64,000 bases of DNA from Callorhinus ursinus (Eukaryota > Chordata > Mammalia > Carnivora > Otariidae), in the NCBI RefSeq assembly GCF_003265705.1, contig NW_020312775.1, positions 2,702,800-2,766,799 on the forward strand, written 5' to 3'. Below the pieces are notes generated by a model. It was not told the DNA's origin, did not search any database, and saw only the letters and a program-made list of their open reading frames with translations. Positions 48,345 to 60,599 of this stretch are shown here, one piece after another. A program made the translations under genes and the position numbers. Position 1 is the stretch's first letter. The number at the start of each line of letters is the position of its first letter.

Positions 48345-50629
48345 AATTGATATTCTTTTTTTTTTTTTTTGAGTATAGTTGACACACAATGTTACATTAG
48401 TTTCAGGTGTACAACAAAATGACTCAACATATCTATATATTATGCTATGCTCACCACAAGTATAGTTACCATCTGTCACCATAAAATGCTATTACAATAC
48501 CCTTGTCTATATTTCCTATGCTGTACCTTTCATTCATATTGCTTATTCATTCCATAACTGGAAGTCCATATCTCTTACTCCTCTTCACCTATTTTTCCCA
48601 TCCCCTACATCCCTCCCCTCTGAAAATTAATCAGTCTGTATTTATAGGTCTAATTTTGCTTTTTGTTTCTTTGTTTTGTTTTTTAGATTCCACATATGGG
48701 TGAAATCTTATGGCATTTGTCTTTCTCAGTTTGACTTACTTCATTTATCATAATATCTTCTAGATCTATTCATGTTGTCACAAATGGCAAGACCTCGTCC
48801 TGTTTTACGGATATATCCATTTTTCTATCAGTGGACACTTAGGTTGCTTCTATATCTTGGCTATTGTAAATATCCTGCAATAAACATAGGGGCATATATC
48901 TTTTCAAATTAGTGTTTTTGTTTTCTACCCAGCAGTAGAATTATTAGATCATATGTACTTCTATTTTTAATTATTTTGAGGAACCTCCATAATGTTTTCC
49001 ACACTGGCTATCCCAATTTACATTCCCACCAAAAGTGCATGAAGGTTTGTTTTTCTTCACATACTTACCAAAACTTTGCATTTCCTGCATTTTTTACTGT
49101 AGCCATTCTAACAGGTGTGAGGTGACATTTCATTGTGGTTTCAATTTGCATTTCCTTGATGATTAGTAATGTTGAGAATCTTGTCATGTGTCTGATGGCC
49201 ATCTGTATGTCTTCTTTGGAAAAAAATGTCTATTCGTGTCTTGCTTTTTTCATGTCTTCTGCCCAATTTTTAATCAGATTGTTTGCGTTTTGGTGTTGAT
49301 TGTATAAGTTCTTTATACATTTTAGATATTAACCCTTTATTGGATACATTATTTGCAAATATTTTCTCCAATTCAGTAGTTGATTTTTGTTTTGCTGATG
49401 GTTTTCTTTGTTGTACAGAAGATTTTTATTTTAAGATAGTCCCAATAGTTGATTTTTGCTTTTGTTTTCCTTACCTGAGGAAACTTATCTAGAAAAAGGT
49501 TGTTACAGTAGATGTCAAACAAATTACTGCCTGTCTTCTAAGATTTTTATGGTTTTAATCTTACATTTAGATTTTTAATCCATTTAGAGTTCATATTTGT
49601 GTGTGGTGTAAAAAAAGTGGTCATGTTTCATTCTTTTTCATGTAGCTGCTCAGTTTTCCCAGCACCATTTATTAAAAATGTGAATTTTCGTATTGTATAT
49701 CCTTGCCTCCTTTGTCATTGATTAATTAAACATATGTGTGGCTTATTTCTGGACTCTCTATCCTGTTTTATTGATATATGTGTCTATTTTTGTGCCAGTA
49801 CCATACTGTTTTCATTACTACAGTTTTGTAGTATATTTTGCAATCTGGGGCTGTGAGACCTCTAGCTTTTTATTCCTTTCTCCAGATTGCTTTGGCTATT
49901 CTGGGTCTTCTGTGGTTCTATACAAATTTTATGATGATTTGTTCTAGTTCTGTGAAAAATGTTGGTGGTTTGATAGGGATTGCATTCAAAGTATAGATTG
50001 CTTTGTGTAGCATAGACATTTTAACAATATTGGTTCTTCAAATCCATGAAAATGGAATATTTTTTCATTTGTTTGTGTCACCTTCAATTTCATCAATGTT
50101 TTAGTTTTCATATTAGAGGTCTTTCACCTCCTTGGTTAAGTTTATTTTTAAGTACTGTATCCTTTTTGCTGCAACTGTAAGTGGGATTATTTTCTTAATT
50201 TCTCTTTCTGCTAATTTATTAGTGTACAGCAATGTTACCAATTTTTACATATTAATTTTGTATCCTGCAAGTTTATTGAATTCATTTATTACTTCTAGTA
50301 GTTTTTCAGTGGAGTATTTAGGGTTTTCTATGTACAAGAATGTGTCATCTGCAAAGAGTGACACTTTAGCTTCTTCATTACCAATTATAGATGATTTTTA
50401 TTTCTTTTTATCATCTAATTGCTAGGATTAAGACTTCCAGTACTATGTTGAATAAAAGTGGTGAGAGTGGACAGTCTAATCAAGGAAAACCTCTCAGTTC
50501 TTCACCATTGAGTATAATGTTAGCTATGAATTTTTCATAAATGACCTTTATTACATTGAGGTATGTTCACTCTTAATCTACTTTGTTGAGAGTTTCTATC
50601 ATGAATGGGTGCTATACTTTCTCAAATGC

Positions 50630-50960
50630 TATGGAAATATCCTAGATGTACAAGAACTGATGAATGGATAAAGAAGATGTGGCATATATAGACAATGGAA
50701 TATTACTCAGCCATCAAAAAAATGAAATCTTGCCATTTGCAATGACGCCAATGGAGCTAGAGCGTTATACTAAATGAAAGAAGTCAATCAGAGCAAGATA
50801 AATACCATATGATTTCATTCATATGTGGAATTTAAGAAATAAAACAAAGGAACATGGTGGGGGGAGGAGAAGAGAGACATACCAAGGAACCAACTCTTAA
50901 CTATAGAGAACAAACTGATGGTTACTAGAGGGGAGGTGGGTGGGATAGGGGATGAATTTG
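50630..50960 (+). mobile_element. Inverted L1 fragment inside the minus-strand L1
   Basis: Plus-strand ORF2 tail and early 3' UTR (gatgaatggataaagaagat, aatattactcagccatcaaa, aatcttgccatttgcaatga) ending at ggtgggataggggatga without poly(A). About 370 bp of the minus-strand ORF2 expected here is missing, so the piece replaces rather than simply interrupts. The right junction shares atga with the resuming sequence. Confidence 0.85.
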
Positions 50961-52424
50961 GAAAATTTTCTTCCTCTTTTATTTTTTGGAAAATTTTGAC
51001 AAGCATAGGTAATAACTGTTCTTTAAATGTTTGGTAGGATTCTCCTGTGAACCCATCTGGACCTGGACTTTTTATATTTAATATTTTTTAAATTACACAT
51101 TCAATATCATTACTTGAAATTGATATTCTTAGATTTTCTATTGCTTTCTGATTCAGTTTTGGAAGATTGTGTGTTTCTAAAAATTTATCCTTTTCTTCTA
51201 GATTGACTAAGGTGTTGGCATATATTTTTTTAAATATTTTCTTATAAAACTTTATATTTCTGTGGTGTCAGTTGCTACTTCTCTTTTGTTTCTGATTTTA
51301 TTCATTTAGATTCTTTCTTTTTTTTTCCTTGAGTCTTATTAAGGTTTTATCAATTTTACCTTCTCCAAGAACCAGCTTTTGATTTCATTGTTTCTCTCTC
51401 TCTCTTTTTTTAGTCTCTGTCATTTATTTCTGATCTTTATTATTTCCTTCCTTCTAGTTCACTTGAGTTTTGTTTGTTCTTCTTTATGTAGTTCCTTTAG
51501 GTGTAAGGTTAGATTGTTTATACGAGCTTTTACTTGTTTCTTGAGATAGATCTGTATTATTATATATTTCCCTCTTAGAACTGCTTTTTCTATGAACCAA
51601 ACATTTTGGACAATTGTGCTTCCATTTTTATTTGTCTCAGTGTATTTTTTTTATGTCTTTTTAGATTTCTTTGTTGACCTACTGGTTGTTTAGAATCATG
51701 TTGTTTAGCCTCCATGTGCTTGTCTTTTCCCAGTTCTTTTTTGTTCCTTGTGGTTAATTTCTAGTTCACACCACTGTGATCAGAAAAAAATGTATAGTAT
51801 GATTTCAAACTTAAATTTATTGGAACTTGCTCTGTGGCCTAACATTTGAGAACGTCCCATGTGCACTTAAGAAGAATGTGTAGTCTCTTATTTTGGGGTG
51901 GAATGATCTGTATATATCTGTTATGCCCATCTGGTTTAATGTATCATTCAAAGACACTGTTTCCTTGTTGATTTTCTGCCTAGATTATCTATCCATTGAT
52001 TTAACTGGGGTGTTAACATCCACTACTATTATTCTATTACCATGAATTTCTCTCTTTAAGTCTATTAATATTTGCTTTATGTATTCAGGTGCTCCAATGT
52101 TGGATGAAAAGATATTTACAGTTGTTATATTGACTTTTGAATTGATTCACTTATTATTAAGTAATGCCCTTCATTGTCTCTTGTTAGTCTTTGTTTTAAA
52201 TTCTATTTTGTCTGAAGTAAGTATTGTTACTATAGCTTTCTCTCTTCCCTTTGCATGGTAAACGTTTTTCCATCCCTTCCCTTTCAGTCCATGTGTGACG
52301 TTAGGTCTGAGGTAAGCCCTTTGTAGGCAGCATAAATATGGATCTTATTTTTCATCCACTCCTCCGCCCTATGTCTTTTGATTGGAGCATTTAGGTCATT
52401 TACATTTAAAGTGGTTATTGAGAG

Positions 52425-52599
52425 GAAATCCAACTGAGGAATGAGAGAACAAAGTGGACAACTAGAGGGAGAAAATAGGTCACATTATGGAAAGTAGGAG
52501 GTGTGGAGATGTGATCTGGGGGAGAAAAGAATCACTGGCTGCAGTGGGGAGTGATCCTGAATCAGGGAGAGAGGAAAGAAAAAGAGAGAGGGAGAGAGA

Positions 52600-52653
<54 letters not shown>

Positions 52654-53934
52654 ATGCACAGGCTATTGCACAAGAAAAATACTTCTCCAAAACAGTTGAA
52701 GAGCAAAATGAGAGGCACTGATAATTGCAAATTTTTATGAGTAGCAGTGCTCAAAGTCTGAAATTTTAGAAGTCTGCATCATCACCAGGGTGGAGCCTGA
52801 GGGGCATAGTAGTGCTTCTGTGAAGAAGGAGGGCAGAAACCCAGGACTGGATAGCATGGTTCAAGGATCCCCTGGTTTGCATTGGGAGAGACAATTACCC
52901 TTTTTGGAGTGCATTAGGGAGAGGTTGCACTGCCTCTCAGGGAGCAAAAGAGATGTTGGTCACCATTGAGCTGCCCTGTTCATTGGCATATGAGCAGAGA
53001 CAACTGCTGAGGGCAGGCAACCTGGATGGCAGCTCTTTGCTGCACTTTACCATAAACTCCAACCCCTGCACATTCATACAACTGCCATTATGGGACAAAA
53101 TGGCATGGGCCACAGTCTGGCAAGACCCACCCCCAGAAGATCAGTGAGTGTCCATGACCATTTGGTCCCTAAAAATTGGAATTTTGAAACCCTGCCAACA
53201 TGCCTGAGATAAAACACAGAAGCAATGCCACTGGGTGGGCAGACAGCTCAGACACAGAAAGGAGAATGCAGGGATCTAAGGGATGCCTGGGACCCATGAG
53301 GGGTAATTGCTCTTCTGTGAGGGCTACCTGAACAGCAGTGGGAGCAAACCCCCTCTCCAGTGATGAGAGAGCCAGCTGATGCCATTTTTATCCCAGACCA
53401 TGACCATGGACAGACTGCAGTGAGCAGTACAGCACCCACAGAGTAGGTTTGAGTCACTTACACTAAGCCCTGCATACCACTGTGCTTTGCAGATGTTTTT
53501 CTACTAGAACAGGTGTGCCTCAGAGTCAAAACAGCAGTGATCCCTCCCCCAGAACACCAGCACAAACCCCCTCCACCCACCAAGTCTACTGACCATAGGG
53601 TGCTGCAAAGATTCAGCTCTAAGGGAAATATGATTTAGCCTCCTTTAAAAGGTAGACCAAAACACATTTGGTTAAAACTCACCACACAGTGGACAAGGTC
53701 CAAACACTCCCTACTGCAGGCAGGGAGAAACTCTGCAGAGGACTGACCTGAGGGAAAGAACAGCCAAGAAATAACAACAGAGTGCACATAGCACACACCA
53801 GAAACACTTCCTAAAGTGTCAGGTTCTAAACAGTATATTACCTCTTCTTAGTATAGCCATTACCCTCAGGAGCAGGAAATATAACAGGCTTTCCTAACAC
53901 ACAAGACAGAGACCTAGACAAAATGCCAAGATGG
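52425..53934 (+). promoter_or_regulatory. L1 5' UTR
   Basis: GC-richer leader between the minus-strand L1 and ORF1, containing ggtggagcctgaggggcat and cccaggactggatagcatgg. It holds the GA microsatellite. Assigned by position upstream of ORF1; the first 150 bp are less certain. Confidence 0.6.
52578..52650. repeat. (GA)n microsatellite
   Basis: Imperfect then perfect GA units, about 21 perfect at 52609-52649. Produces spurious Arg-Glu and Leu-Ser repeat frames. Confidence 0.96.
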
Positions 53935-54800
53935 GGGAATTTATCCCAAAGAAAGAATGAGAAAAGGTCACATCCAGGGATATAATCAAAACAAATACAA
54001 GTAACATGACTGAAACAGAATTTAAAACAACAATCATAAAGATACTAGCTGGGCTTGAGAAAAGCAAAGAAAAAATTAGAGTCTCTTAGCACAGAGATAA
54101 AAGATATAGAAACTATTCAGGCTGAAATAGAAAATGTGAAAACCACTATGCAAAACCGACTGGATGTAATGACCACATGGATGGAAGAAGGAGAGACATG
54201 AATAACTGATAGGAGATAAAATTATGGAAAATAATGAAGCTGAAAAGGAGAGGAAAAGAAAAATATTGGATCACAGATGTAGACTTAGAAGAACACAGCA
54301 AATCCAAAAAGCATAATAATGTACATATCATAGGGGCCCCAGAAAAAAAGAGAGGGAAAAAGGGGTAGAAGGTTTACTTGAGCAAATTATAGCTTAAAAT
54401 ATACGTAATCTGGGGAGGGAAACACATATCCAAATCCAAGAGACACAGAGAACTTCCATCAAAATCAACAAAAGGAGGCCAACACCAAGACATATTGTAG
54501 TAAAATTTTCAAAATACATAGATAGAGACAGAATTCTAAAAGCAGCAAGAGTAAAGAAATCTCTAACCTGCAAGGGAAGACAAATAAGGTTAGCAACAGA
54601 TCTCTCCACGTGAACCTGGCAGGCCAGAAAAAGTGGCATGATATATTCAAATGATCTGATGGGTAAAATACGCAGCCAAGAATACTTTATCCAGTAAGGC
54701 TGTCATTCAGAATAGGAGAGATAGTTTCCTAGACAAACAAAAATTAAAGGAATTTGTGACCACTAAACCAACCATGCAAGAAATATTAAAGGGGACTATA
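53935..54800 (+). pseudogene. L1 ORF1, heavily decayed
   Basis: Recognisable from taacatgactgaaacagaat (N-terminus), atcataggggccccagaaaa (RNA-recognition region start), gcagcaagagtaaagaaat and acgcagccaagaatacttta through accaaccatgcaagaaatat (C-terminal domain). No frame stays open for more than short stretches. Confidence 0.8.
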
Positions 54801-54990
54801 TGAGTGGGAAAGAAAGGCTACAAGTAACGAAGACTAGAAAGGAACAAGGAAAATCTCCAGAAACAATGACTTTACAGATAATACAATGGCACTAAATTCA
54901 TACGTATCCATAATCATCAATAAGTAAATGCACTAGATATTCCAACCAAAAGATAAAGGGTATCCAAATGGATTAAAAAAAAAAAGGCCA

Positions 54991-55193
54991 GGGGCACCTG
55001 GGTGGCTCAGTCGTTGAGCATCTGCCTTCGGCTCAGATCATGATCCCAGGGTCCTGGGATCAAGACCCGCATCAGGCTCCCTGCTCAGCGGGGAGTCTGC
55101 TTCTCTCTCTCCCACTCCCCCTGCTTGTGTTCCCTCTCTCGCTGTCTCTCTGTCAAATAAATAAATAAAATCTTTAAAAATAAATAAATAAAT
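54991..55193 (+). mobile_element. Carnivore SINE (CAN-SINE/SINEC type)
   Basis: Head ggggcacctgggtggctcag, tail aaataaataaataaataaaa-like. Target-site duplication aaaaggcca at 54982-54990 and 55194-55202. Inserted in the L1 endonuclease region. Confidence 0.96.
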
Positions 55194-56149
55194 AAAAGGC
55201 CATCTATATGCCGTCTCCAGGAGACTCATTTTAGACCTAAAGGCACCTCCAGATTGAACGTGAGGGGATGGAGAACCATCTATAATCTAATGGACATCAA
55301 AAGAAAGCTGGAGTACCTATACTTATATCAGACAAACTAGATTTTATACCAAAGAGAATAACAAGAGATGAAGAAGGGCATTATATCATACATAATAAAG
55401 GGGTCTATCCAACAGGAAGATCTATCAATTTTACGTATTTATGTCCCCAACTTGGGAGCACCCAAATATATAAATCAATTAATAAAAAAATAATGAAACT
55501 CATTGATCAAAACACAATAATTGTAGGGGACTTTAACACCCCACTTACAACAATGGACAGATCATCTAAGAAGCAAACCACCAAGGAAAAAATGACTTTG
55601 AATGACAAACTGGACCAGATGGACCTAACAGATATATCCAGAACATTTCATCCTAAAGAAGCAGAATACACATTCTTTTGAAGTACAGATGGAATATTCC
55701 CCAGAATAGATCACATAGTGTGTCACAAATCATCCCTCAACAAGTACAGAAAGATCAAGATCATACCATGCATATTTTCTGACCAAATGCTATGAAACTT
55801 GAAACAAACACAAGAAAAAATTTGGAAAGACCACAAATATATGGAGGTTAAACAACATCCTACTAAATAATGAATGAGGTAACAAGGAAATTAAAGAAAT
55901 AAAAAATACATGGGGACAAATGAAAATGGAAACCCGATGGTCCAAAACCTTTGGGATGCAGCAAGAGCGGTCTGAAAAGGGAAATATATAATAACACAGG
56001 ACTACCTCAAAAAGCAAGAGAAGTCTCAAATACACAATGTAATCTTACACATAAAGGAGATAGAAAAGAAACAGCAAATAAAGCTTTAAGCAGCAGAAGT
56101 AGGGAAATAAAGATTAGAGAAGAAATAAATTACATAGAAACAAACAAAA

Positions 56150-56344
56150 AACTGGGGCACCTGGATGGCTCAGTCATTAAGTGTCTGCCTTCGGCTCAGG
56201 TCATGATCCCAGGGTCCTGGGATCGAGGCCCGCATCGGGCTCCCTGCTCCAGGGGAATCCTTCTTCTCCCTCTTCCACTCCCCCTGCTTGTGTTCCCTCT
56301 CTTGCTGTGTCTTTCTCTGTCAAATAAATAAATCTAAATAAAAA
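56150..56344 (+). mobile_element. Carnivore SINE (CAN-SINE/SINEC type)
   Basis: Head ggggcacctggatggctcag, body gatcgaggcccgcatcgggc. Target-site duplication agaaacaaacaaaa at 56136-56149 and 56345-56358. Inserted in ORF2 of the same L1 as the previous SINE. Confidence 0.96.
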
Positions 56345-58927
56345 AGAAACAAACAAAATAAACCAGTATAATAGACCAATGAAACTAGTAGCTGATTCTT
56401 TAAAAGAATTAATAAAATGAATAACCCCCTAGCCAGATTTATTAAAAAGAAAAGAGAAAGGATCCAAATAAATAAAAGTGTGAATGAAAAAGAAGAGATC
56501 ACAACCAACACCACAGATATACAATTATAAGACAATATTATTAGCAATTCTATGTCAACAAATTGGTCAATCTGGGAGAAATGGATAAATTCCTAGAAAC
56601 ATATAAACTACCAAAACAAACTGGAAGAAACTGAAAATTTGAACAGATCCATACCACACAAAGAAATTGAATCAGTAATCAAAAATCTCCCAACAAACAA
56701 GAGTACAGAGCCAGATGGCTTCCCAGGGGAATTCTACCAGGCATTTAAAGTGAAATTAATGCCTATTTTTCTCAAACTGTTTCAAAAAATTGAAATGGAA
56801 AGAAAATTTCCAAACTCATTCTATGAGGCCAGGATTACCTTGTCAAAACCAGACAAAGACCCCACTGAAAAGGAGAATTAATGGCCAATATCCTTGATGA
56901 ACATGGATGCAAAAGGTTCTCAAGAAGAATCTAACAAATCAAATCCAACAGTACATTAAAAGAATTATTTGCCACAATCAAGTGGGATTTATTCCTTGGT
57001 TGCAAGGGTTGTTCAACATACATCAATTAATCAATGTGGTACACCATGTTAATAAAAGAAAGGATAAAAACCATGTGATCTTCTTGGTAGATGCAGAAAA
57101 AATTGAAAAAGTATAACATTCTTTCTTGATAAAAATCCTCAGCAAAGTGCGGATAGAGGGAACATACCTCAACACCATAAAAACCATATACAGAAGACCC
57201 ACAGCTAATATCATCCTAATGGGGAAAAACTGAGAGCTTTTCCTCTAGGGTCAGTAACAAACCACGTTGTCCACTTTCACCATTGTTATTTATCATAGCA
57301 TTGGGATTCCTAGCCTCAGCAATCAGACAAGAAATAGAAATAAAACTCATCTAAATCAGCAAAGAAGTCAAACTTTCACTATTTGCAGATGACATGATAC
57401 TCAATGTAGAAAACCTGAATGATATCACCAAAAAATTACTGGAACTGATACATGAATTCAACAAAGGCACAGCATACAAAATTAACATACAGAGATCTGT
57501 TGCATTTTTCTACAATAATGAAGCAACAGAAGGAGAAATCAAGGAATTGATCCTATTCACAATTGCACCAAAAACAATATAACTCTTAGAAATGAACCTA
57601 ATCAAAGAAGTAGAAGATATGTACTCTGAAAACTATAGAACATGTATAAAACACATTGATGATAACACAAAAAATGAAAAAAACAAAACATTCCATTCTC
57701 ATGGATTGGAAGAACAAATATGGTTTAAATATATGTACTTTCCAAAACAATCTACACATTTAATGCAATCCCTATCAAAGTACCACCAGCATGTTTTGGA
57801 GAGCTAGAACAATCCTAAAATTTGTATGGAACCACAAAAGACCCCAAATAGCAAAAGCAATCTTGAAGTAGAAAAGCAAATTTGGAGGCATCACAATTCC
57901 AGACTTCAAGTTATGTTACAAAGCTGTAGTGAACAAGACAGTATGGTACTGACACAAAAACAGACACATATATCAACGGAACAGAATAGGAAACTCAGAA
58001 ATGGACCCACAACTATATCATCAACTAAATCTTTGACAAGGCAGGAAAGAATATCCAATGGAAGAAAGACAGTCTCTTCAACAAATGGTATTGGGAAAAC
58101 TGGACAGTAAGATGCAAAAGAATGAAAGTAGACCATTTTCTTACACCATACACAAAAATAAATTCAAAATGGATGAAAGACCTAAATGTGAGACAGGAAC
58201 CCAACAAAATCCTGGAGGAGAACACAGGCAGCATCCTCTTTTACCTTTGTCTCAGTAACTTCTAGCTAGACAAGTTTCCAACGGCAAGGGAAACAAGGGC
58301 AAAAAAGTATTGGGACTTTATCAAGATAAAACCTTCTGCACAGTGAAAGAACCTATCAACAAAACTAAAAGGCTACCTATGGAATGGGAGAAGATATTTG
58401 CAAATGATGTATGTGATAAGAGGTTATATAAAGAATTTGTCAAATAAAACACCCCAAAACCAAATAATCCAGTTAAGAAATGAAGACATGAACAAATATT
58501 TTTCCAAAAAAGACTTTCAGATGGCTAACAGACACATGAAAAGATGCTCAAAATCCCTCGTCATCAGGGAAATACAAATAAAAACTAGAATGAGATATCA
58601 CCTAACACCTGTCAGAATGGGTAAAATTAACAACAAAAGAAACAACAGATATTGGAAAGGATGTGGAGAAAGGGGAATACTCTTACACTATTGCTCAGAA
58701 TACAAACTAGTGCAGGCACTTTGGAAGGCAATATGGAGATTCCTCAAAAAGTTAAAAAATAGAATTGCCCTATGACTCAGCAATTGCACTACTAGGTATT
58801 TACCCAAATGATACAAAAATACGGATTCTAATGGATACATGTACACTGCTGTTTTGTGACATTATCAACAATAGCCAAATTATGGAAAGAGCCCAAATGA
58901 TCAACTGATAAGTGAAAGAGAAGTTGT

Positions 58928-58929
<2 letters not shown>

Positions 58930-58965
<36 letters not shown>

Positions 58966-59065
58966 NNNNNNNNNNNNNNNNNNNNNNNNNNNNNNNNNNN
59001 NNNNNNNNNNNNNNNNNNNNNNNNNNNNNNNNNNNNNNNNNNNNNNNNNNNNNNNNNNNNNNNNN
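58930..59065. other. (TA)n microsatellite running into a 100-N assembly gap
   Basis: TA units at 58930-58965, then exactly 100 N at 58966-59065. Exactly 100 N is the usual placeholder for a gap of unknown size. L1 text before (aagttgtggt) and after (gcataaaaaagaatgaaatc) would normally be only about 40 bp apart, so the hidden sequence is probably mostly expanded TA repeat. Frames translated through the N run are meaningless. Confidence 0.95.
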
Positions 59066-60599
59066 GCATAAAAAAGAATGAAATCTTGACATTTGCTACA
59101 ATGAGGATGGAACTAGAAAATATTATGCTAAGCGAAATAAGTCAGAGAGAGAAAGATATATACCATATCATTTCACTCATGTGAACTTTAAGAAACAAAA
59201 CCGATGAACATAGATAGAGGAAAGGGGGAAAATAGAGAGGCAAATCATAAAATAGACTCTTAACTATAGTGAGCAAACTGAGAGTTGATGGAGGGGAGAT
59301 GGACGGTGGATGGGCTAAATTGGTAATGGGTATTAAGGAGGGCACTTGTGATGAGCACTGAGTGTTATACATAAGTGATGAAATCTCTAAATTCTCCTGA
59401 AACCAATATTACATTATATGTTAACTAATTAGAATATAAATAAAAACTAGAAGCATACAAACAAAATAAAAACAAAGAAAACATTGATAATTATGTATTT
59501 ATTGCCATTTTGTTAGTTGTTCTCTGGTTGTTCATGTAATTTTATCTTTCTTCTTCTCCTGTCCTCTTTCTTTGTGATTGATGAGTTTCTGCAGTGTTGT
59601 GTTTGGCTTTCTTTCTCTTTATTTTTTGTGTATCTTTTATAGGTTTTGGTTTTGTGGTCACTATAAGGTTCATATATAATATCCCATATACATAGCAGTT
59701 GATGGTCATGTATGTTCAAAGGCATTCTAATAACAACTTTTTTTTACTCCTCCAAGTTTTATGTATATGCTGTCATATTTTAAATCATTATTAATAATTT
59801 TCTTATAATTATGAACTTTTCTTTTCCCCTTAAAGAGTCCCCTTTAATATTTTTTGTAAGATTGGTTTAGGGGTGATAAAATCCTTTAACTTTTGTTTGT
59901 CTGGAAAAATCTTTACCTCTCCTTCAATTCTGAATGATAATCTTGCCAGGTAGAATGTTCTTAGTTGTAAGATTGTTTTTGTTTTTGTTTTTGTTTTTTC
60001 TTCCAGCACTTTGAATACATTATGCCAGTCCTTTCTGAACTGCAAAGTTTCTACTGAGAAATCCTCTGACAGCTATATAGTGTTTCCCTTGTAGGTAATT
60101 TATTGCTTTTCTCTTGCTACTTTTAAAATCCTCTCTTCATGTTCAATCTTTTATATTATAATTTTTCTGTGTTGTGGTGTGGTCCTCCCTGGATTTTTCT
60201 TGCTTGGAACTCTCTGTGCTTCTTGAACCTGGATATTTATTTCCTTCCCAAGGTTATGGAAGTTTTCAGCTATTATTTCCTCAAAAATTTTTCTGTCCTT
60301 TAACCTCTCTTCTCCTCAGACCACTATAATGTTCATGCTTGTGCACTTGATGTCAGAGATTCCTGAGCCTATTTTCATTTTTAAAATTATTTTATTCCCT
60401 TTTTGATGTTCAGCTTGAGGGTTTTCCACTACCCTGTCTTCTAGACCACTGCTACATTCTTATGTATCCAGTAATCTCCCCCTCCCTTCTGTAACCCTGT
60501 TTCCCAGAGTCCAGAGTCTCTCATGGTTTGTCTCTCTCTGATTTCTTCCCATTCAGTTTTCTCTCCCTACCCCTGTGGTCTTCAGTGCTACTCCTTATG

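Larger units (their letters stand above)
54886..59190 (+). pseudogene. L1 ORF2, broken, SINE-interrupted and gapped
   Basis: The start ATG is at 54886 (atggcactaaattcatacgt). Endonuclease text is open at 55493-55681 (TIIVGDFNTPLTTMDRSSKK). Reverse transcriptase pieces: 56639-56881 ([11 protein letters not shown]), 56907-57116 ([20 protein letters not shown]) and 57394-57582, with the catalytic tttgcagatgacatgatact at about 57380. The Cys-rich end is in 58398-58775 (CGERGILLHYCSEYKLVQAL), with a Cys or His replaced compared with the element at 6504-6890. Two SINEs, many shifts and a 100-N gap break it. Confidence 0.88.
52425..59480 (+). mobile_element. Full-length LINE-1, inactivated, with two SINEs and an assembly gap
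   Basis: Order: 5' UTR (52425-53934), ORF1, ORF2 and a 3' UTR (59190-59440) with ggaggggagatggacggtgg and tail ataaataaaaactagaagc. It sits in the ORF1-ORF2 spacer of the minus-strand L1; flanks ttattgagag (52415-52424) and cattgataat (59482-59491) may be a decayed duplication. About 6.65 kb without its two SINEs. More diverged than the L1 at 15.6-23.3 kb. Confidence 0.85.
48345..60470 (-). mobile_element. Old 5'-truncated L1, split by other insertions
   Basis: Three collinear minus-strand segments: 48345-50625 (tail, 3' UTR, ORF2 C-terminus to reverse transcriptase), 50961-52424 (ORF2 N-terminal half with endonuclease) and 59481-60470 (ORF1-ORF2 spacer and ORF1 C-terminal two thirds). The spacer at 59481 (attatgtatttattgccatt) is the expected continuation of 52424. 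ORF1 landmarks: QPRILYPA-type text on the minus strand near 59950-60000 and, in the 59830-60045 frame, DKQKLKDFITPKPILQKIL. An L1 of about 5 kb before interruption. Confidence 0.85.

Noticed and set aside
49283..50425. Plus-strand hydrophobic open frames (49283-49492, 49738-49947, 50132-50425)
   Set aside because: Antisense shadows of the minus-strand L1 ORF2; no independent evidence.
58800..59184. Frames of about 90 codons across the N run
   Set aside because: They read through 100 unknown bases and a TA repeat.
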